NCBI RefSeq assembly: GCF_900660515.1
Contig: NZ_LR214972.1
Span: 434,001-498,000 of the forward strand
Direction: 5' to 3'
Length of the DNA stretch: 64,000 bases
Source of the DNA: Mycoplasmopsis bovirhinis
GTDB taxonomy: Bacteria > Bacillota_I > Bacilli_A > Mycoplasmatales > Metamycoplasmataceae
A program made the position numbers and the translations under genes. The notes under the pieces were generated by a model, which was not told where the DNA came from, made no database searches, and saw only the letters and a program-made list of their open reading frames with translations. Below, piece after piece: positions 56,301 to 64,000 of the stretch (position 1 is the first letter of the stretch; each line of letters starts with the position of its first letter).

Positions 56301-58859
56301 ACCTGGTTCTTGGATTAAGCGAATTGTTGATACTTCTCTGTAAGTAGGAAATAGAATATCTAATGAATCATTAGATTGGATTGCTCCACCACCTTTATGA
56401 GTTAAACGGGCATAAGTTGTATTATTATTATCTGTAATTAAGTTTAGGCTGTTATTTTCAAGGTTATTAGAAAGATCTAAATTAGTGCTATAAGCACTAA
56501 TAGATTCATTAGGACTTACAACATTTTCACCACCAGCTAAAAAAGTTCCAATTCTTAAGTTAACATCTAAAGCTTTATGGCTTTGAATTCTAATTTTATC
56601 TGTACTTTGCGCATATCCACCAATTACATGACGTTTGTCATTATTTAAACGAAGAGAACCAAAGTTTTTTCATGAATTAGAACTATAATCATAGTAGGTA
56701 ATACTAAATTCAGATAATCTATTATTAGGATTATTAATTCCTTGTTCCACTAATACTGAAGTAATAGTTCTTCGAGTTGGATATTTAATTGTTAAATTTC
56801 AATTCTCTGGAAAAGCATTTTCAGGAGTATGTCTAATAATTCATTCAGTATTAGGGTTTAAATCAGCAATATTTTGAACTCTTCCACCTGTTGTACTAAC
56901 ATTACCTGATTCAGCTTGAATAAAACTTCCATCTGTATATCATGTTGCATTAGTTGGTCTTGAATTTGGTGATGGCTCAGTAGTTTGAGGAACTTCAGAT
57001 AAAGAGCTACCAAAAACCATAATTACTAATTCTTCAGTTTTAGGTAATAATACTTTAGTTCCACCATTAAGTGGGTTATCACCATCTAAAGTAATATTTT
57101 CTAACTGGCGGTATAAACTAATAACTTCATTTAAAGTAAATTTAGTTCTTGAAACTAAATTGGCTTTAATATATTCTAAAACATCACTAATTTTTAAGTT
57201 AATATTAGCGATTAATAATAATTTATCAAGCCATGGTTTTAAAACTAAAATTAAACCTTTAGGTTTGTTTAATAAAATATTTAAATCTTGTTTTAGGTTT
57301 TCAAAATAATTTCTAAAATTATTAATTTCCTTGTTAGTAAAACTTTTATCAGGATATTTAGTGATTATAGAATTAAATAAATCAGTGACATCTTGACTTT
57401 CAGTATTTCAGTCAACTGATGAAGTACTGTTAGTTATTTTAGTATTTACAATATGCTTAGAGATATTTAAAAATGCATTTGCTGTAACTGAATTATTCTC
57501 TTCAAGTGTATTTTTAATAATATCATAATTAAATTGTTCTTTATTGTCATCATTTTTAAATCAAACAGAAGTTAAGTGATTTAATAAATAATTATTTAAA
57601 GCTGCACTATTACTTAGGCTAACAGCATATGCACTAAATTTAGTTAATGCTTCTTTGTTAATGCTTAAATTATTAAATAAATCTAAATTTACTAAACCTT
57701 CATTTGCCCCTTGCGGTCAATTTAACAGCAATCCAGCTTTTTTATTGGTATTAGTATTATATCTTGTGATAAAATCTACATCAAAATTATCATATTTTGT
57801 GACACCAAAATTTAATACTGTAACGTATTTAGATAAGTTTTGAAAAGAATTATTAATTGTATTTGAATTTAATGTAGTAAAGTAATATAAATCTTTATTT
57901 TGAGGCTTTAATCATTCACTTAAATCATTTAAGACTTTAGTAAATAGTTCGTAATTAAAATTAACTGTATTTTTAACTACAAAACCAAAATCATCAACAC
58001 CATGATCAATTAACTTTTGCATTTTAGTTTTTAAGATATTTAAATCAAAATCATAATATTGTCCATCATTAATTGGTTCTATACTTAAAATATCTAAAGT
58101 ATAGACAAAGTTTAAATTGTACATTTTAGCAAGACTAGTTTTAGCTTTAATTTTATCTAATTCATCTTGATTATAATCTTCCCTTCAATCTAATTCATTA
58201 AGATTTAAATAAGCATATTTATTAAATCTATTTGTAGCAGCTATTTTTATATTAGCTTCTAGCTCTTGATTATCTGAATTATTTGTATCATAAACTAACC
58301 TTTTTTCAACATCAAAATAATTATGTATTTTAAAATCTTTAAAGGTATTGTTATCTAAATTATTAAAAATAGTTTTTAAATCATTTAATGCATATAAAGA
58401 AGTTTTAAAATCATTAGCTTGGATAAAAATTTTGTCATTTTCTGATTCAATGAAATATTCATCAATTTTATCTTCACTAAATTGATTGCCAACATTATAT
58501 TTAGCAATTAAATCCTCATATGAACCAATACCAAATATTATGTTAGTGTGGTTAATATTAGCATCATTAAATTTATGTGTAAATTGGACATTAAAAGCTT
58601 TATTTCTCAAAAATGTTTCAAGGTCTTTTACTATCTCGTTATTTCAATGTTTTTCATCTAAGACAATATTAATATCTTTTTTAACTGTAAAGTACTGATT
58701 TTTATAACTAAAATTTTGAACTGGTAGATATTTAATTAATTCATTTTTTTGTGGAGAAGTTATCTTTATATCAATTTCATTAGAATTAGAGATAACTAAA
58801 GGTATAAAAAAAGAAGGAGTTAATAATAAAGATTTTTTAAGATGTTTTTTAATTTTCAT
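53367..58859 (-). CDS. Giant surface protein with hexosaminidase-like and discoidin-like domains
   Basis: The gene encodes 1,830 residues. The signal peptide is MKIKKHLKKSLLLTPSFFIPLVIS. Residues about 30-420 look like the N-domain and barrel of a GH84-type hexosaminidase/hyaluronidase (IIFGIGSYEDLIAKY, NYFDVEKRLVYD, KMQKLIDHGVDDFGFVV). Where that family usually has Asp-Asp after the FGI stretch I read KNTV. Residues about 630-1200 hold four discoidin-like (F5/8 C) beta-sandwich units, each with a Trp/Asn-rich core (NPNTEWIIRH, KSFNFPRNIKIQFSPDKLEW). About 1290-1780 is helical coiled coil, and 1800-1820 (GLGLVFLTFGVFIGLGIALYW) is a membrane anchor before KIKKRNK. The ATG follows the upstream lipoprotein stop by one base. 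A glycan-binding surface role is inferred. Confidence 0.85.
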
Positions 58860-58860
58860 C

Positions 58861-60129
58861 TTAAGCTCCTTTTACTTTTAGAGTTAAATTGTATGTTGAA
58901 TACTCACCCAAATCATTATAGGCTACAATTACATACTTTTTCTCTTGACTATTTTCTTGAATTAAATTAATATCATATGATGCAGTATTAGAAAATACTT
59001 TTAATTCACTATTAAAATTATCTACTTCAATAGTTGTATCTTTTGCTAAATTATCTATTACTTGATCTCCATATTCAAGTTTGTAAATAGAAGTTGATTT
59101 ATTATAAATTAATGAATCCTGTGTTCTATTACCTTTAAAGTAAATATTAGTAATACCTAAAATATAGTTTTGACCATTGGCATTTTTAGATGGATCTCAA
59201 GTAATTTTCAATCATTGAGTTTCAACTTCTTCAAAGTTAATACTTTTTGGTAAAGCCGCATTTGATCAACCATTGGCATTATTTACTTGCATAGGCCCTA
59301 AATCAGTATCGCTAATTTTGTCTTGGTTTAAAACTCTAGTTCAATTTTCTCCATCTTTTGAATGTCAAATATAAACATTTTTAGGCATTTTCTCAGTTGA
59401 TCCATCACGATTAGCTCTAATTCAATAACTAATTTCCACACGAGACAATTTAGTTGGGTTATCTCAGTGGAAAACTAGTGTATTATCTTGCTCTTGACCA
59501 AAAGTTTTTCAATTATCTCATCTTGATCCGCTAGCTCCATATTGTCCGCTACGATCAATTAACTTAAGTAAATTAGCTTTTGCTTCAGCTTCAGTATTAG
59601 CTCCATCTTTAGTTGATTTTTCTTGGTCAACTGATAATCCTTCTTCACGAAGCACAAAATTATTTTCGTTGGCTAAATCTTTGCGTTGTTGTAAGATAAC
59701 TGCGTTAACAGGAATAGTTTTGCCTGAATAAGTTACTTCTCCTGCAACTTTCATATCACTGTAAACAACTGTTTCATTTGCTAAAGATCATGTGACTTTA
59801 GCAAATGTAGCTTTATTATCTTGATCAATAATTTTTACTTGTGAAGGAAGCGAGTTTTGGTTAATTTTACTTCCAGCTCATACTTTTAAAACTGGTGACA
59901 AAGGAACTGAGTATGAAATACTTGAATTACTATTAGCAAGTTCTAATACTGGAGAATCTAGTTTTGTAGGTTCTAATTTATTTGTAAAAGCAGTATTTTC
60001 TCTGTACTCTCCTGGCTGTACAGGTTTAGGTTTGCTAGACTCAGTATCCTTAGAACATGAGACTAATGTTGGTAAAAAGATGGTGAGTGTCATGCTGCTA
60101 AGGAATAATTTGTTAAATTTTCTTTTCAT
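58861..60129 (-). CDS. Discoidin-domain lipoprotein
   Basis: The gene encodes 422 residues. The lipoprotein signal MKRKFNKLFLSSMTLTIFLPTLVSC places Cys at 25. An Ig-like or bacterial beta unit (about 90-140) is followed by a discoidin-like domain at about 200-320: GSRWDNWKTFGQEQDNTLVFHWD, SRVEISYWIRA and NVYIWHSKDGENWTRV are typical strands. The stop lies one base before the ATG of the giant surface gene, whose AAAGGAGC ribosome site sits inside this gene's end. The two are almost certainly made together and may bind the same carbohydrate. Its promoter lies in 60130-60324. Confidence 0.85.
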
Positions 60130-60254
60130 TGTGACTCCTAATATATATAGTATAATGTTTTAGAATAAATTATTAAAAAATATATATATTATTGTACCAT
60201 AAATGCACTAGTAAATATTATTAAATTTTTCTATATTTTTATCTAATTTTTCAG

Positions 60255-60260
60255 TATAAT
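60255..60260 (+). promoter_or_regulatory. -10 element before the 60325 lipoprotein
   Basis: TATAAT, preceded by a T-rich stretch and 65 bp before the ATG. The 60130-60324 gap also carries TATA-rich sequence for the opposite gene. Confidence 0.4.
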
Positions 60261-60324
60261 AATAGATGTAACAAAAAATATTCTTGCAATATTATTTTTA
60301 ATACACAATTTTTTATGGAGTTTT

Positions 60325-63300
60325 ATGCAAAAAATTAAAAAATTCTCATTAGCTTTAGCGCCCTTAACCACCATTCCATTTGTAGCATTATCATGTTCAA
60401 ATGAAGGACAAAAACCAGCCCCAACCCCAAATAATAATGCTAATATTACTAAAATAAATAACTTTTTAAATTCTGTTAATAATAGTTCAGTAGAAGTATT
60501 AAAATCAACATTTTCAAATTATCAAAATAATAATTGAGATGAAACAAAAGCAAATTTACTAATTGAATTTGTTACTGAATATTTATCAATTTTAAATTTA
60601 AAAACAGAGAATTTATATTCTCAAATTAATTGAAAATTTGATTCATATAATTCAATTGTTCAAAAACTTAAAAAATATGATCAATTATTAAATACACCTA
60701 ATAATTCTTTTGAAACTTTAACCCAAGAACTTTTAGCTGAAATTAAAGCTACAAAACAAGAAATTGCAGCTTATAATTCAACAATCTTAGCAAAAAATAA
60801 AGAATTAGATGATTTTATTAAAAAAGCTCAAAAACTTGAGCTCAAAAATAATTCACTAAAACAGTTTTTACAAACTGAAATTTATAATTTATACAATAAA
60901 CACGGGATAAATTCTTTAGCTTTAATCTCGCAAATTGATCATAATACTTCAAAACTTCAAGAAGTTATTAATTTTGCAAATCAAAATCTAAATGCTGAAC
61001 TAACAACTAGAGCAAGTTCTGCTAAAAACTATTTAACTAATAATTTAAAAGTTGAATCTTTAACTAGTTATTCACAAAACCTTGCAACAAACTTAGCTCA
61101 ACTTACTTCATTTATTATTAATAATAATCTTACTCCTCAAGAAGTTAATAGTAAAAAAACACAATTAACTAATATTGTAGAAAACTCAGATATCTATGCT
61201 GCAACTAAAGAGCAACTCAAAAATGAAATCTCACAAGTTTATAGTATTACTGGTGTTTCTGAACTTGAAGATAAAATTAATTATTTAGAAACTAATTTAG
61301 TTGCAAGTGCAAAACAAAACTTAATTAATAAAGTTAATCAATATAATTTTACAAATCAAAATATAAGTGATTTAACAGATTTAATTAATACTTTTAGCCA
61401 AAATGCATTAACAGCTTTTGAAACTGATTTTAGTAATTTCCTTGAAATTTGAAATAAAATTTTAATTAAATTTAGAGATATTGAAACTTATATTTCAAGT
61501 GGGTATAAAGGCTCACAAAAACAAGTTTTTGAATATTACAAACAAAAAGCAAAATTTGTAAAACTATTTAGCAAAGAAGCTAAATTAGAGAAAATTTCTC
61601 TAGTTTCAATGGAAGTAAATATAAAAGCTTTTGAATCTTTTTTAGCTACATTCACTGAGCAAGAAACAAAACTTAAAGAAAATAATGAAAATGATTCAAA
61701 AACATTATTAGATTATTTCAAAGAAGAAACTAATGAAAAACTAAAATTTGAATTTAATGAGTTAGGTGCTAAATATGATTTAGAAAAATATTCATATTCT
61801 GCTTCATATAATTTTGAAAACACTAAGCTATTTTTTGATGTCCACGACAATGAATATGTTGATTATCAAATAACAGATCTTAAGCTGGATCCAAAAAACT
61901 GAAACAACTTATTAGTTGAAGTTACAGTTACTTTAAAAACTAAACCTGAAATTAGTTATAAATATAACTTTACTAAAACTTATGCTAACGATGTTAGTTC
62001 ATATGTTGAATCAATTAATATCAATACTTTAGACCAAAATTTTGATATTAATTATGATGATTTGAAATTGCTTAAAGCTCAAGATTTTTTAGCTAGACCA
62101 TTAGCAGAAAAATTAACTTACTTTAAACGTCAATCACAATTTATTGCAAAATTTTTCAAATACGAAATTAAGGATGATTTTGAATTTAAAGATAATAGAC
62201 TATATGCAACTTTAACAGTTTCATTTAACAATCAAATTATTAAAAAAGCAAAAATTCCAACTATTAAACCAGTTGAATTTTTCGATAATAATGGCAATTA
62301 CCAAGACTATGTTGATGAAATTAACAAAGCTAAAATCTTTGAAATTATTAACGGTAATATGACAACTTTCTTTAATTCTCTTAAATTTAACCCAAACAGT
62401 AAAAACACTCATGAAGTGTATATAGCTTCAGATGCTATTAAAGCTTTTGAAGAATCATATATTATGCCTAAATTTGGTCGCTTTGAAATCTTTATCAAAG
62501 AAGTTAAGAACATCAATGATTATAATGGTGAAGCAGATTTAGTTTTATGATATAAAAAAGATGGGAAAGAAGTCGAAATTAAAAACCCAACTCAAGTTTA
62601 TAGCAAAACAATAAGAGTTGGAAATTTCAAACTCCTTAACTTCTTTGATTTAAAACCTAAAGGTGAAATTTTTACAGCGCAAGATTTTGAAGATGCAACA
62701 AACCCTCCGCAAGATATGATTAACGTAATGAACTCAATTAATGAGTCAAATATTTTACCAAGACTAACTTCTTCTAGAACTGAAACAGCAGATTTTCAAT
62801 TAATTAATGTTCAAGATCTAATTGACCAAAAAGCTTTTATTAATATGGAATATTTAATGGTAATTGGAAACGGAGTTGATCGAAAAGGTCAAAATCTTGA
62901 TAATCAAGCATATGTGCCTACTGGTGCAAAATATTACGATAAAGATATTCAAGTCAATACAACTGATACAGGATCATTACGTAATCACTACTTCCCAGTT
63001 TTTTATGATGTAAAACGCGTTGGCAAACGTGGCATGTCATTTAAATTAGGTTGAATTAATAAGAAAAATCAATCTATAAGATATACAAATAACCAAGAAT
63101 ATACTTTAATTAATCTAGTAAATGATTATCAGCAACATCATTATCCAGAAATCATGGTTAATAATATTAAATTAAGTGATTTAAAAATTGACTATGAAAC
63201 ATTAAAAACTAAAACAGCGGCACAATGAGCTGGTGATTTAGTTGGTTTTGAACAAGTTATTAAATTAAAAACTAATGCTGAAAATGAAATTGAATATCAA

Positions 63301-64000
63301 AATTACTCACTGCCAGTTTCATTATTTAAAATAAATGCTATTAAACGTATTTCTTATGACGAGGCATACATTAATTTTAAAGTACAAGATCGTAACAATA
63401 CTTGAATTAATGGGAATATTTGGTATAAAATTAAAGGTTTTGCTCCAGTTGTAACAAGTAATTTATACGACAGCTTTACTTGACATAATTCAAATCTTAA
63501 AACAATTCAAGATTCAACTAACTCAATTACTCGTGAAAGGGTAATTGAACCAATGTGAGATGATTTACTTTGAAAACTAAACCAAAGAACTAATATTGCA
63601 TCTTGAACATTTGCTAAAAAATACCTTGCTCAAACCTTATTAAAACCTAATGCAAGAAATAGAATTATTAAATTCAATATCTTAGCTAACGTTTTAATTA
63701 ATGATAATGATAAAAATAATCGTTTAAGAAATACATCTAAAGGAACAGCTATTAATGTCGATTTAGATGAATTAATTGCTTCTAAAACTCTTAAATATGT
63801 TTATAGTGCAAAAGTTTCAGCTGAAGAAAGTTTTAAATATGTTGTTAGTTTAACTTGAAATGAGCAAAAAGGTATTGAATTTAAAATCTTCATGGAAGAT
63901 AATTCATACAAAATTATTATTGATGAACCCGAAGTTCAAGCTAATTTCCAAACACCTTTTGAAAAAGAGCGAGCATTTCTTATTCTTCCAGCAGCAGTAA
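60325..64000 (+). CDS. Large lipoprotein, 5' part (continues beyond the window)
   Basis: The frame is open to the last base with UGA as Trp, giving more than 1,220 residues. Lipoprotein signal MQKIKKFSLALAPLTTIPFVALSC has Cys at 24. Residues about 45-430 are helical and coiled-coil rich (repeated LxxELLAEIKATKQEIAAY and SAKNYLTNNLKVESL patterns). A beta-richer region follows (VTVTLKTKPEISYKYNF; FRxQSQFIAKFFKYEIKDDFEFKDNRLYATLTVSF). Its size and layout resemble large mycoplasma surface lipoproteins, but I cannot name the family. TATGGAG precedes the ATG. No frameshift is seen in the visible part. Confidence 0.85.

Overview
The window is AT-rich DNA that must be read with genetic code 4. Dozens of recognisable proteins (HsdR, UvrA, Der, DnaX, AsnA, the surface proteases) stay open only if UGA is tryptophan. 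Together with Cys-lipobox lipoproteins, a solitary 5S rRNA gene and a MIB-MIP antibody-cleavage pair, this points to a Mycoplasma/Mycoplasmopsis-type mollicute of the hominis/synoviae/bovis side. I cannot name the species.

Layout. (1) 1-6785: a type I restriction-modification locus built for DNA inversion. It has the 3' end of a plus-strand hsdS, a tyrosine recombinase, four oppositely oriented start-less hsdS cassettes (two of them an exact tandem duplication) with palindromic junction sites, and hsdR. No hsdM lies in the window. (2) 6786-8790: a perfect hairpin, a truncated secreted-protein fragment, and an IS30-family element whose transposase is split by a frameshift at A9. (3) 8796-14632 and 22283-28117: two copies, 13,485 bp apart, of a roughly 5.8-kb block carrying promoter, rpsL, rpsG, fusA and an HExxH lipoprotein metalloprotease. 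The protease is frameshifted in copy 1 and intact in copy 2. (4) 14813-20932: a subtilisin-like (S8) surface protease island with one intact protease plus an overlapping membrane partner gene. It is flanked by near-identical 24-bp-arm palindromes and by two decayed S8 paralogues. A YwaF-like membrane protein follows. (5) 28215-33329: MIB and MIP, antibody binding and cleavage. (6) 33522-47626: housekeeping genes trxB-lgt-hprK-uvrA on the minus strand, then cmk-der, a small basic protein gene and dnaX-ybaB-recR-tmk-holB-rsmI on the plus strand. (7) 47732-49402: a small ORF, a decayed IS3-like element and the 5S rRNA gene. (8) 49543-64000: a secreted protein, dnaJ, asnA, a 1,830-residue hexosaminidase-like/discoidin surface protein coupled to a discoidin lipoprotein, and a large lipoprotein running off the end.

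Taken together, the accessory two thirds of the window are devoted to the cell surface and host interaction: antibody capture and cleavage, metalloprotease, subtilases, glycan-binding proteins, and epigenetic switching through HsdS shuffling. Lgt, encoded here, would lipidate the many lipoproteins. The strongest points for follow-up are the duplicated rpsL-rpsG-fusA block, the S8 proteases whose catalytic Asp position is Glu in all three copies, the palindrome family marking rearrangement borders, and the hsdS inversion system.
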